This document shows, piece after piece, positions 50,325 to 58,524 of a DNA stretch of 64,000 bases. Under the pieces are notes generated by a model. It was given only the letters and a program-made list of their open reading frames with translations, ran no database searches and had not been told where the DNA came from. Made by a program: the position numbers and the translations under genes. This DNA is from Ferribacterium limneticum (GTDB lineage: Bacteria > Pseudomonadota > Gammaproteobacteria > Burkholderiales > Rhodocyclaceae), in NCBI RefSeq assembly GCF_020510565.1, contig NZ_CP075189.1:1162501-1226500 (forward strand). Reading direction: 5' to 3'. Within the stretch, counting starts at the first letter, position 1. Every line of letters starts with the position of its first letter.

Positions 50325-50599
50325 CCTTCAGATCGGAAGGTGTAGAGCGAGTTGGTTAAAGTCGGTGTGAATTTGGTTGGCGGATAGTTTTTCATCGGCC
50401 ATTGCTGACGTAGAGACACCTGCCGTGCAACGTCAGCAATGCGGCTGGTTGCTGCCGGTGGCTTGCTACTAGCTTCCATTGAGCAATGGATATACTTTCT
50501 CCCAAGGAGTGGCTTTCATGTCGCCGACCAACTATGCATTTTGCAATTCACTGACGTAATCTCCTATATAAGACTGCCGAATTGGTTCAAAATGCGAAG
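50325..50599. repeat. Boundary region with 12-bp inverted repeat
   Basis: CATTGCTGACGT (50400-50411) and ACGTCAGCAATG (50430-50441) are perfect complements 18 bp apart. No gene. The repeat marks the switch from the cytochrome cluster to the IetAS-like locus and could be a terminator without T-run, an operator, or a mobile-element end. Confidence 0.7.
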
Positions 50600-51652
50600 A
50601 TGGCCAGTGCAGATCAACTCAAAGCCCTCATCAAGTCACACATCAGTCGTGATGACGGGCACTTTTTTTCCGTCGCTATGCAGGTTGCGGCGCACGAAGC
50701 CAAGCTCGGCCACGGAAAATTCGCAGAAGAGTTACGGGACCTGATAGACGCCGCCAAAACGCGTTTGAGCCAAGACTCTTCCGGCAAGCTCGTCCCCATC
50801 GCTGGCGCACTCAACAATGCCGCCAAACCTCGCGGCGAATTGGCAAACCTATTGAGTGTGACTCACCCATCAAGTCGAATGGTGGATATGGTTTTGGATG
50901 ACTCCGTAGCCGCTCAGTTGGCCAGGATCGTCAAAGAACAGCGGATGCTCTCCAAGATTAAAGAGTACGGGCTTTCCCCCCGCAGGAAGCTACTGCTGGT
51001 TGGTCCTCCGGGAACTGGGAAAACCATGACCGCGTCGGTATTGGCAGGAGAATTGGGCATTCCTCTGTTTCTGGTTCGGCTGGACTCACTGATCACGAAA
51101 TTTATGGGTGAAACCGCTGTCAAGCTGCGACAGGTTTTTGATGCCATTGCAGACATTCGCGGCGTTTATTTCTTCGATGAGTTCGACGCCATCGGTTCAC
51201 AACGGGCAAGCGGGAACGACGTAGGGGAAATTCGACGTGTCCTGAACAGCTTCCTTCAGATGATTGAAAACGATCAGTCAAACAGCCTGATCGTCGCTGC
51301 CACAAACCACCCTGAAATTCTTGATAACGCCCTTTTCAGACGTTTTGACGACGTAGTCGAATACCGCTTACCCACACAAGAGCAAGCCCTCGATCTGATC
51401 CGGTCGAGGTTAGGGGGATTTTCACCAAAGCCTTTCAAAAAAGCTGGGCTTGCCGAGCGTACTCAGGGGTTGAGCTACGCCGAAATTTGTCGTGCCGTAG
51501 ATGAATCAATTAAAGACGCCATCATGCACGACCTTGCCAAGGTTCAACCCGCTCAATTAGAGCAATCTTTGGATGAGCGCCGCTCTATCAGTGCAAAGCT
51601 AGCCAAAAATAATAAGCAACCGAACGGCGATGGCGGAACACACCCAAGATAA
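50600..51652 (+). CDS. AAA ATPase, IetA-like
   Basis: 350 aa from the ATG at 50600 (a TTG at 50582 is an alternative; both have weak ribosome sites). Residues about 1-95 form an N-terminal helical domain. The AAA module follows with GPPGTGKT, Walker B VYFFDEFDAIG, sensor 1 VAATNHPE and arginine finger in LFRRFDD. The combination of such an ATPase with an overlapping subtilase gene corresponds to IetA/IetS, first seen as a plasmid stability/incompatibility pair in Agrobacterium and listed among anti-phage systems. ATPase probably restrains or activates the protease. Confidence 0.85.
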   Translation: MASADQLKALIKSHISRDDGHFFSVAMQVAAHEAKLGHGKFAEELRDLIDAAKTRLSQDSSGKLVPIAGALNNAAKPRGELANLLSVTHPSSRMVDMVLDDSVAAQLARIVKEQRMLSKIKEYGLSPRRKLLLVGPPGTGKTMTASVLAGELGIPLFLVRLDSLITKFMGETAVKLRQVFDAIADIRGVYFFDEFDAIGSQRASGNDVGEIRRVLNSFLQMIENDQSNSLIVAATNHPEILDNALFRRFDDVVEYRLPTQEQALDLIRSRLGGFSPKPFKKAGLAERTQGLSYAEICRAVDESIKDAIMHDLAKVQPAQLEQSLDERRSISAKLAKNNKQPNGDGGTHPR

Positions 51653-54173
51653 ACGGCCTCACCTTGTACCGGCCAATACAGCGACCCCTCAGGCCTTTAC
51701 AGCACCATCTAGCGGTGGTGGCGGTGCAGCTGAACCTCCGCAGCTGAATCGTGCTCAGCATGGCGCAGCACTCAGAGCGCAACTTCAGGCCCTAAAACCA
51801 GCCGCGGAAGAGGTTATCGAAGCCCAGCGGGGACAGGAGCTTGAAGGGGGCTTAGGGCTACAGATACAGTTTGTTGGTATTCAGGATGTTGCTCTCGCTT
51901 TTGAAAGCCTGGGCAGTGAACGTGGGAATGACGCTCAGAAAAAAATCGAGGTCTTGAGCGTTGCGACTGCTGATGGAGTTACCCACGCGAACGTTTTTGT
52001 CCCAGATGGGAAACTGGCGCATTTCGAGCAGTATGTCGAAGATTATCTAGCCGAGCGTAAGAAAGCCAATGGCGATGCCAACGACCACCATGCACTTCTG
52101 AATACCATCTCATCAATTCGTCGCGCTGAAATCCGTGCGCTGTGGACTGACGATCTAGAATTATTTCCAGAAGATGTGACCGAGGAATTTTGGTGGGAAG
52201 TCTGGCTTCCTATCAGAGGAGATCGCAATGCTGTGGTTGGTGACTTCCGCAAATTGGCCGGACTTGTCCTGTGCCCGATCAGCGACCACCAAATCAACTT
52301 CCCTGAACGCACTGTCGTCCTCATGTTTGCTAATCGGCAACGCCTTTCAAATTCAGTTTTGTTGCTGAATAGCGTTGCAGAACTCCGGCGGGCTAAAGAA
52401 ACTGCCTCCTTTTTCGATGGTATGTCCCCTGTTGAGCAGTTGGAATGGGTAGAAGAAGCACTTGGCCGGTTAACTGCACCTCCAGATGATGAGTCGGTAC
52501 CCCGTGTTTGCCTGTTGGATTCCGGCGTCAATCGCGGTCACCCGCTATTGACGCCGTTTCTATCCGATAGCGATTTGCATACAGTAGATCCTGCTTGGGG
52601 TGTAGATGACACAGCGAATCATGGTTCTGGTCTAGCTGGCCTCGCTGCACTAGGCGACCTCTCCGATATCCTAGAGACTGATGCTCCGATAGTGGTTGCG
52701 CATCGGCTAGAGTCAGTAAAACTGACACCAGCACAAGGCACGAATGATGGTGACTCGAAACACCATGGTTACCTCTTTGCTGAAGCAGTTGGCCGCCCTG
52801 AAATCTCTGCCCCGACACGCCAACGTGTTTTTACGTCTGCTGTGACATCAAACGATTCCAGAGATCGAGGGCGCCCCTCAGCGTGGTCATCTACTGTTGA
52901 TCGGCTTGCTTCCGATTACGACGGCAACGGTCAGTTTCCGAGACTATTCGTATTGTGTGCAGGCAACACAGAAGACGAGCAATCATGGAGCACTTATCCT
53001 GCAAGCCTCAGTACGAGTGGCATACGAGACCCCGGTCAATCCTGGAATGCACTTACAGTGGGGGCGTATACAGGCAAGGTCGATATCAGCGAAGATGACG
53101 CACACGGGCTAGCCGCTGTTGCACCAGATGGTGGGTTAAGTCCGTACACCCGCACATCGGCAAGCTGGCAGCCTGCTTGGCCTTTGAAACCTGATGTCGT
53201 CTTTGAAGGCGGGAATGTCGGCAAGGATGGTTTAGGTTCTGTTGGTATTACTAGCCTCCAACTGCTGACTACGAATCATCGACCGCTCGAAAGGCTTTTC
53301 ACAACGACGAATGCTACCAGTGCGGCCTCAGCCCTCGGAGCCCGCATGGCCGGTCAACTAATGGCTGCCTATCCGGTATTTCGCCCGGAAACCATACGCG
53401 GCTTAATTGTCCATTCTGCTGAATGGACCGACGCGATGCGTTCTACTTACTTGCCAGCCGGCTGGCCGGGTACCAAAACTGATTACGTTAAATTGATCCG
53501 TCACTGCGGCTGGGGCGTACCGAATCTTGATCGGGCTTTGTGGAGTGCGGGAAATTCCTTGACCCTGATTGTCGAAGATTCGGTGAATCCGTACAAAAAG
53601 GTTACGGGCAAGGGCATTCTTAGTCGCGATATGAATCTGCATTCGCTTCCTTGGCCCAAAGAGGAACTGCAGTCCCTACCCCCTGAAACCAAAGTTGAAC
53701 TGCGTATTACTTTGTCCTACTTCGTTGAGCCAAACCCATCAGCGCGAGGCACATCTTCAAAATTTCACTACCCGTCACATCGCCTGAGATTCGACGTGCA
53801 ACGACCTTTGGACGCGACTACGGAGGACTTCGTTGCACGTATTAATGCTGCCGCTGAATGTGAAGATGACGGTGATCCGGTAGACCCCAAGGACCCTGAC
53901 TGGATTTTGGGTGATCGCCAGCGGCATCGTGGATCGCTTCACCAAGACGTTTGGCGCGGTACTGCTGCTGAGTTAGCTAACCGAGGTTTTATTGCTGTGT
54001 ATCCGGCCAAAGGCTGGTGGCGAACTCGCCCTGCATTGGAGCGCTACAACTTGCCGGCACGCTATAGCCTTATAGTTTCCATTCGTACTCCTGCAACAAC
54101 AGTAGATCTTTATACCCCCATTGCCGCCAAAATCGCCGCTCAAACTGCCATCCCAGTAATGATTGATGGCTAG
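51630..54173 (+). CDS. Subtilisin-like serine protease, IetS-like
   Basis: 847 aa; starts inside the ATPase gene (23-bp overlap). No signal peptide, so it acts in the cytoplasm. S8 catalytic triad: Asp in CLLDSGVNRGHPLL, His in DTANHGSGLAGLAALG, Ser in TNATSAASALGARMAGQL. The N-terminal 280 residues are a family-specific region, and the last 200 residues (from ITLSYFVEPNPSARG) form a beta-rich tail. Family knowledge: IetS is toxic without IetA. A cytoplasmic subtilase is rare in ordinary metabolism, supporting a defence/toxin role. Confidence 0.87.
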   Translation: MAEHTQDKRPHLVPANTATPQAFTAPSSGGGGAAEPPQLNRAQHGAALRAQLQALKPAAEEVIEAQRGQELEGGLGLQIQFVGIQDVALAFESLGSERGNDAQKKIEVLSVATADGVTHANVFVPDGKLAHFEQYVEDYLAERKKANGDANDHHALLNTISSIRRAEIRALWTDDLELFPEDVTEEFWWEVWLPIRGDRNAVVGDFRKLAGLVLCPISDHQINFPERTVVLMFANRQRLSNSVLLLNSVAELRRAKETASFFDGMSPVEQLEWVEEALGRLTAPPDDESVPRVCLLDSGVNRGHPLLTPFLSDSDLHTVDPAWGVDDTANHGSGLAGLAALGDLSDILETDAPIVVAHRLESVKLTPAQGTNDGDSKHHGYLFAEAVGRPEISAPTRQRVFTSAVTSNDSRDRGRPSAWSSTVDRLASDYDGNGQFPRLFVLCAGNTEDEQSWSTYPASLSTSGIRDPGQSWNALTVGAYTGKVDISEDDAHGLAAVAPDGGLSPYTRTSASWQPAWPLKPDVVFEGGNVGKDGLGSVGITSLQLLTTNHRPLERLFTTTNATSAASALGARMAGQLMAAYPVFRPETIRGLIVHSAEWTDAMRSTYLPAGWPGTKTDYVKLIRHCGWGVPNLDRALWSAGNSLTLIVEDSVNPYKKVTGKGILSRDMNLHSLPWPKEELQSLPPETKVELRITLSYFVEPNPSARGTSSKFHYPSHRLRFDVQRPLDATTEDFVARINAAAECEDDGDPVDPKDPDWILGDRQRHRGSLHQDVWRGTAAELANRGFIAVYPAKGWWRTRPALERYNLPARYSLIVSIRTPATTVDLYTPIAAKIAAQTAIPVMIDG

Positions 54174-54225
54174 GGGAGTAGTGCCAATGTCGGCAAGCTC
54201 TTCAGATTGATACTGCGAATCAGCT

Positions 54226-55215
54226 ATGACTGAAAAGGCTCACTGTTCTCTACTGTCCTTTAATCGGTTTAAGACCCCGCGATTGTCGGTAACAGCAGAA
54301 CTTGCTGGTCGATCTCTTATGTTCTCTCTCGGAGAACACAACGTCACTATCACCCTTCCAGACCCGAGGGCTGCAGATAGCGAAGACCGGCTAGACCTCA
54401 ATGTCTGGCGTGAAATGGACGGGCAAAGATTTCCTCTCGAATACCGAGTGCTTGACGTTGACCTCAACGTCTCAGTTCCAGGCATCCATGCTCTACCGGC
54501 GGGGGTGTTAGAAAAGGCTCCAAACGCAATTGACATCCTCAGTCGCCAAGATGAAGGAGTCCTTATGTCTTTGGCTTCGTCACAACATGCCGTGGCCTAT
54601 CTGGCGCTTGATCGCTGGTTACGCACGGTACGCTGGAAGACCGGTAGGCCTATGGTCGGACGTGAGATTTCGGAAGGCCTCGAAACTGGTTGGGGTACGG
54701 CCCTCGTAGACTCGAAAGCAAACAAACGGGTTTGGGTGCAACACGAAACAATCGTAATCCTCAGAAGTGACCCCATTACATTGGATCAGTGGACCGAAAT
54801 CGAAGCGTCGCTTAGAAAAGGCCTAGAACCTCCCGTTTTTGTTGATCTTCTTTTCGATGCAATGATGCATTTCACAGCGGGAGATTTACGACGTGCTGTG
54901 GTTGATGCCGCAGTAGCTGCTGAGACATATATCCGGATGGTCATCCGAAATGACCTTCCTGGGGAACTGGGCGACAAACTTCGAGAGCTAATTGATGAAG
55001 CAAATATCCGCCCGGTAATGACCAAGGTATTCCCGGAAACACTTGAGAGATGCGGTCAACCAGTGCCACCGAAAGCAATCATGTCGGATATTCATGCTCT
55101 GCTCGACGTGCGTAACAAAATGCTTCATTTAGGACACCACAATAGCCTTGACAGGACCAAATGTGAGAAGTTTCTTGATGCTGTAGGTCAGCTTATTGCT
55201 GCGCATATCGGATAA
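54226..55215 (+). CDS. Unknown protein with C-terminal HEPN-like R-x4-H motif
   Basis: 329 aa. No family assigned to the N-terminal 200 residues. The C-terminal 120 residues are all-helical (DLRRAVVDAAVAAETYIRMVI) and contain VRNKMLHLGHH, i.e. RNKMLH, which fits the RNase motif R-x4-6-H of HEPN domains including the polar residue after Arg. Starts 52 bp after the subtilase stop in the same direction, so it is probably the third gene of the same locus. An RNA-cutting effector released by proteolysis is an attractive but unproven idea. Confidence 0.6.
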   Translation: MTEKAHCSLLSFNRFKTPRLSVTAELAGRSLMFSLGEHNVTITLPDPRAADSEDRLDLNVWREMDGQRFPLEYRVLDVDLNVSVPGIHALPAGVLEKAPNAIDILSRQDEGVLMSLASSQHAVAYLALDRWLRTVRWKTGRPMVGREISEGLETGWGTALVDSKANKRVWVQHETIVILRSDPITLDQWTEIEASLRKGLEPPVFVDLLFDAMMHFTAGDLRRAVVDAAVAAETYIRMVIRNDLPGELGDKLRELIDEANIRPVMTKVFPETLERCGQPVPPKAIMSDIHALLDVRNKMLHLGHHNSLDRTKCEKFLDAVGQLIAAHIG

Positions 55216-55460
55216 GAGAACGGGATCCGGTTACCGACTACAAGCAGCCCCCTCTGGTCACGTAGGTGGATTTCCGCTATGGCCGAGGACCGGAGTTCGG
55301 CCAATCCGGCTATTGGCCTATCGCGCCGAATCGGTCAGTAAACCGATGCTTATCTGCCGTTAAGCCTGGAAGTTGAGAACGACAGCTTCCCTATCAGCCA
55401 AACGAGAACAATCGCCCCATACCTTCCACCGACTGTGAACGATTATTTCGCCTTGTGGCT
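55216..55460. other. Gap between converging genes
   Basis: No gene seen. A perfect hairpin GGCCAAT-CCGGCT-ATTGGCC near 55297 may act as a two-way transcription end, though without a T-run. Confidence 0.5.
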
Positions 55461-56030
55461 TTAGAGATACTGCCTCAGTTCGCTAACCGGTATAGCGAGA
55501 CAGGAATTTTGGTGGCGATACACCGCAAAATTAAGGCCAATTAACTCGCCATGAGCATTCAATACCGGTCCCCCCGACGAGCCACCCGAGCAAAAAGCCC
55601 CGAGCCTCAAGGTTTTACCACCATCGGCATACCCAAGGACGGCCCCTTGACCTATCACCGGAATTTCCGACGGGTAGCCATACAACCAGATGTTTTCCCC
55701 TTCTACGATATTCGCACTGAGCGCAACCGGCCGACCTTCGAAACCCCCGACGAGAATACAGGCGTCAAGTTTTCCGAGCTGGTAGTACTTTGTCACACCG
55801 AACCAATCACCTGTTTTGCGCTGCATTACCTTCGGCCATCCTCCCTTACCCTGGACAATATGACAATTCGTCAAAATCTTGTCGGGTGACAACAGCACGC
55901 CAGTACCGAGATAGGTTGAATTGCCGACCGGAACAACAACCTTATAAATTGCAGATTCGACCGCGTAAGGATTATCGGCGACGACAGAACCCGACAACAG
56001 CGAGAGCAATAACATGACGATGGATTTCAT
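55461..56030 (-). CDS. Exported trypsin-like serine protease
   Basis: 189 aa from the ATG at 56030. Signal peptide about 1-18 (MLLLSLLSGSVVA). Catalytic triad: His in ILTNCHIVQG, Asp in KLDACILVG, Ser in GSSGGPVLNAHGELIGLNFA; the oxyanion stretch FCSGGSSGGPV is typical of HtrA/S1C-like proteases. No PDZ domain, so it is short. It lies beside the IetAS-like locus but converges on it, so a joint function is uncertain; it may be an ordinary periplasmic protease. Confidence 0.85.
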   Translation of the reverse strand: MKSIVMLLLSLLSGSVVADNPYAVESAIYKVVVPVGNSTYLGTGVLLSPDKILTNCHIVQGKGGWPKVMQRKTGDWFGVTKYYQLGKLDACILVGGFEGRPVALSANIVEGENIWLYGYPSEIPVIGQGAVLGYADGGKTLRLGAFCSGGSSGGPVLNAHGELIGLNFAVYRHQNSCLAIPVSELRQYL

Positions 56031-56202
56031 CCCGTGATTAAACACCAAACGTTATTTTTTTGCCGCGTTCGCCTGAAGGTCCGTTGACTGCACAACACCT
56101 GTCACTCATCTGGCAACGGCTGTACGGTAGCTCAGGCCGATTTCGAGCCAACCAACTATCTAAGCTGCTTACCTGTTTCAGCAAAACATGCCAGCCAATC
56201 GT

Positions 56203-57102
56203 TTAGTCATCTCTTGTGGCAACAGGGAGCACCGGCCGGAGCGGTTGGGCGGCATCGGCATCCAGCGCAAAAAGTTCGGCCATGTTTGTGCCTATGGCGC
56301 GCATTCCCTTTGCTTGGGCGTTGCGATGCGTCCCTTCGTCGACCAGTATGAAACGTTTGGGTGGCCGGGCGGCGGCGTAGAGTTGCTGACCGAGTTCGGT
56401 GGGGACGACGCGGTCGTTGCTGCCGTGGATGACGAGCAGGGGGGAGCCGATCAGGGCCACCTTGTCGATGGCGGCGAAGCGCTGGGTAATCAGCGGGTCG
56501 AGCGGCAGCCAGCCGAAACGCAGGCTGGCGAAGACATCGGGAATCGAGGTGAAGGTGCCTTCGACCATGACGCCGCTTTCGTCATTGACGCGGCTGGCCA
56601 GTTCGATGGCGATGGCGCCGCCAAGCGAGTGGCCATAGATGAAACGCCGGCGCTCGGGATAGCGTTCGGCCAGCCAGCGCCAGGCCGCTTCGGCATCTTC
56701 GTAGGCGTAGGTTTCGCTGGGCAGCGACGGATCGCTCTTGCCGAAGCCGCGGTAATCGATGCCGAGCACCGAGAAGCCCATCGCCTGCAACTGGCGGATG
56801 CGGAATGCGGAACCAGCGACATTCCAACGCGCACCGTGCAGGTAGAGGGCGACGGACGCCTGCGCCTCATCGGCTGCGGGTAGCCAGAGTCCGTGCAGGC
56901 GCACCGGGGCGCCTGCCACGGTGGACCGGAAATTCAGCCAAATTTCGGAAAGTTCGGCACTGTCTTCAGCCTGTCCCGGCCGTTGCTGGCTGCTCGGCTG
57001 GAAAATCAGGCGGCTTTGCAGCGCGTCGAGCGATCCGCAGCCGGCGAGGCCGGCGAACACAAGAAGGGCGGCCAGCCGGATCATTCTTATTTGGCCGCGC
57101 AT
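56203..57102 (-). CDS. Lipoprotein alpha/beta hydrolase
   Basis: 299 aa from the ATG at 57102; another start is the ATG at 57084. Lipobox LAGC gives a lipid-anchored Cys near residue 22. Hydrolase triad: Ser in YGHSLGG, Asp in HGSNDRV, His in DEGTHRN; oxyanion HGARWNVAG. Repeat copy R6 encodes SEIWLNFRSTVAGAP near residue 55, between the anchor and the fold. It follows the RND channel gene by 2 bp and is likely part of the same minus-strand operon. Substrate unknown. Confidence 0.83.
   Translation of the reverse strand: MRGQIRMIRLAALLVFAGLAGCGSLDALQSRLIFQPSSQQRPGQAEDSAELSEIWLNFRSTVAGAPVRLHGLWLPAADEAQASVALYLHGARWNVAGSAFRIRQLQAMGFSVLGIDYRGFGKSDPSLPSETYAYEDAEAAWRWLAERYPERRRFIYGHSLGGAIAIELASRVNDESGVMVEGTFTSIPDVFASLRFGWLPLDPLITQRFAAIDKVALIGSPLLVIHGSNDRVVPTELGQQLYAAARPPKRFILVDEGTHRNAQAKGMRAIGTNMAELFALDADAAQPLRPVLPVATRDD
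56914..56948 (-). repeat. CGGTNNACCG repeat, copy R6 (inside lipoprotein hydrolase)
   Basis: Minus strand: AAATTTGGCTGAATTTCCGG followed by TCCACCGTGGCA; in frame reading LNFRSTVA, the same heptapeptide as in HsdR (R1). Confidence 0.75.
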
Positions 57103-57104
57103 CG

Positions 57105-58520
57105 CTATTTCAATGGTTCGCCGCCGAGTGCCTTGACCAGGCCGACGGTGGCGACGAGCTGGCGGTTCAGGATGTCGAGCCTGCTGCGTTCGGCGTTGAG
57201 CGCGGCGGCCTGGGCGGTGGCGACGTTGAGGAAGCTGACCGTGCCGGCCAGGTACTGGTTGTTGGTCAGGGTTTGGAACTCGTTGGCAGCGCGCGTGGCG
57301 TTTTTCTGGATTTCCTTTTCGGCGGCCAGGATGCGCAGCGCAGCGAGGTTGTCTTCGACTTCCTGGAAGGCGGTCAGCACGGTTTGCCGGTAGGTGGCGA
57401 CGCTGCGGTCGTAGCCGGCGATGGCCTGTTCCTTGGCGGCCGAGCGGGCGCCGGCGTCGAACAGGGTCAGGGCGAGAGCGGGGCCGACCGACCAGAAACG
57501 GTAGGGGGCGCTCAGAATGTCGGCGAAGCTGCTGTTCTGGTAGCCGCCGCTGGCGCTGAGCGTCAGGCTCGGGAAGAAGGCGGCCTGGGCGACGCCGATC
57601 TGGGCGTTGGCGGCGGCGACCCGGCGTTCGGCTGCAGCGATGTCGGGACGGCGTTCGAGTAGCGTTGAGGGAAGGGCGAGCGGAACATCGGGCAGGCTCG
57701 GTACGAGATCGCTGCGGGCCAGCCGCAGGTCGCTCGGCAGCTTTCCAGTCAGCGCGGCGATGGCGTGTTCGAGTTGCGCCCGCTGGATGCCAAGGTCGAC
57801 GAGCTGGGCTTCGGTGCTCAGCAACTGGGTTTCCGCCTGCGCCACATCGGCCTGGCTGGCGACGCCGGCCTCGTAGCGGTTGCGGGTGATTTCGTGCGAG
57901 CGGCGGTAGATGGTTAGCGTGCGTTCGAGCAGGCTTTGCTGGGCATCGTTGATGCGCAGTTGCATATAGCTCTGGACCAGCGTGGCCTGGACGCTGAGGC
58001 GGGCGGCGGCGAGATCGCCGGCGCTCGCCTCGGCGGTGCTCGTGCTGGCTTCCAGGGTGCGGCGCAGACGGCCCCAGATGTCCAGTTCCCACAGGCTGCT
58101 CAGGCCGATGCGATCCGTGGTGCGGGCGCCGGCAGCAGTGCCGTTGGTGCTGGCGCTCTGGCCACGACTGCTCGAAACGCTGCTGCCGAGGTTGGGAAAC
58201 AGCGCGGCGCGCGAACTGCCGATGACGGCCAGAGCCTGCCTGTAGCTGGCTTCGGCGGCCTGAATGGTCTGGTTGGACGCCGTTGCGTCCTGGGCCAGCT
58301 TGTCGAGTTGCGGATCGCCGAAAATTGTCCACCACGCGGTCTGGGCTTCGAGATCGCGCGGTTCGGCGATTTTCCAGTTCTTCGGTGCTTCGCGGAAAGC
58401 GGCCGGGGTTTCCACCTTGGGGCGGATGAAATCGGGGCCGAGGGCGCAGCCGCTCAGGAAAAAGCTGCTTGCCACGGTCAACCGGAAAAAAGGGCGAAAA
58501 ATGAAATGAGTCATTGGCAT
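57105..58520 (-). CDS. Outer-membrane channel lipoprotein of an RND efflux system (OprM/NodT family)
   Basis: 471 aa. The signal has FIFRPFFRLTVASSFFLSGCALGPDF: a lipobox LSGC, with the first part encoded by repeat copy R7. Two OEP repeats follow (LWELDIWGRLRRTLEAS, VQATLVQSYMQLRI, and LLERRPDIAAAERRVAAANAQIGVAQAAFFP read in parts). Forms the trimeric exit duct for the RND pumps encoded upstream. Four bases separate it from the upstream RND gene. Gene order (RND, RND, channel) is that of MuxBC-OpmB. Confidence 0.93.
   Translation of the reverse strand: MPMTHFIFRPFFRLTVASSFFLSGCALGPDFIRPKVETPAAFREAPKNWKIAEPRDLEAQTAWWTIFGDPQLDKLAQDATASNQTIQAAEASYRQALAVIGSSRAALFPNLGSSVSSSRGQSASTNGTAAGARTTDRIGLSSLWELDIWGRLRRTLEASTSTAEASAGDLAAARLSVQATLVQSYMQLRINDAQQSLLERTLTIYRRSHEITRNRYEAGVASQADVAQAETQLLSTEAQLVDLGIQRAQLEHAIAALTGKLPSDLRLARSDLVPSLPDVPLALPSTLLERRPDIAAAERRVAAANAQIGVAQAAFFPSLTLSASGGYQNSSFADILSAPYRFWSVGPALALTLFDAGARSAAKEQAIAGYDRSVATYRQTVLTAFQEVEDNLAALRILAAEKEIQKNATRAANEFQTLTNNQYLAGTVSFLNVATAQAAALNAERSRLDILNRQLVATVGLVKALGGEPLK
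58468..58507 (-). repeat. CGGTNNACCG repeat, copy R7 (start of channel gene)
   Basis: Minus strand: ATTTCATTTTTCGCCC, then TTTTTTCCGGTTGACCGTGG and CAAG; in frame, FIF-x-x-FFRLTVAS, nearly the same as R2. Confidence 0.8.
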
Positions 58521-58524
58521 TGGG

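Noticed and set aside
55461..56030. Trypsin-like protease as a fourth IetAS-locus gene
   Set aside because: It has a signal peptide and is convergent, so a shared cytoplasmic function with the subtilase is not supported.
56203..58335. 710-aa open frame covering two genes
   Set aside because: Only its last 299 residues look like a protein (the lipoprotein hydrolase). The first part is an antisense/out-of-frame reading of the channel gene with Arg/Pro-rich nonsense.
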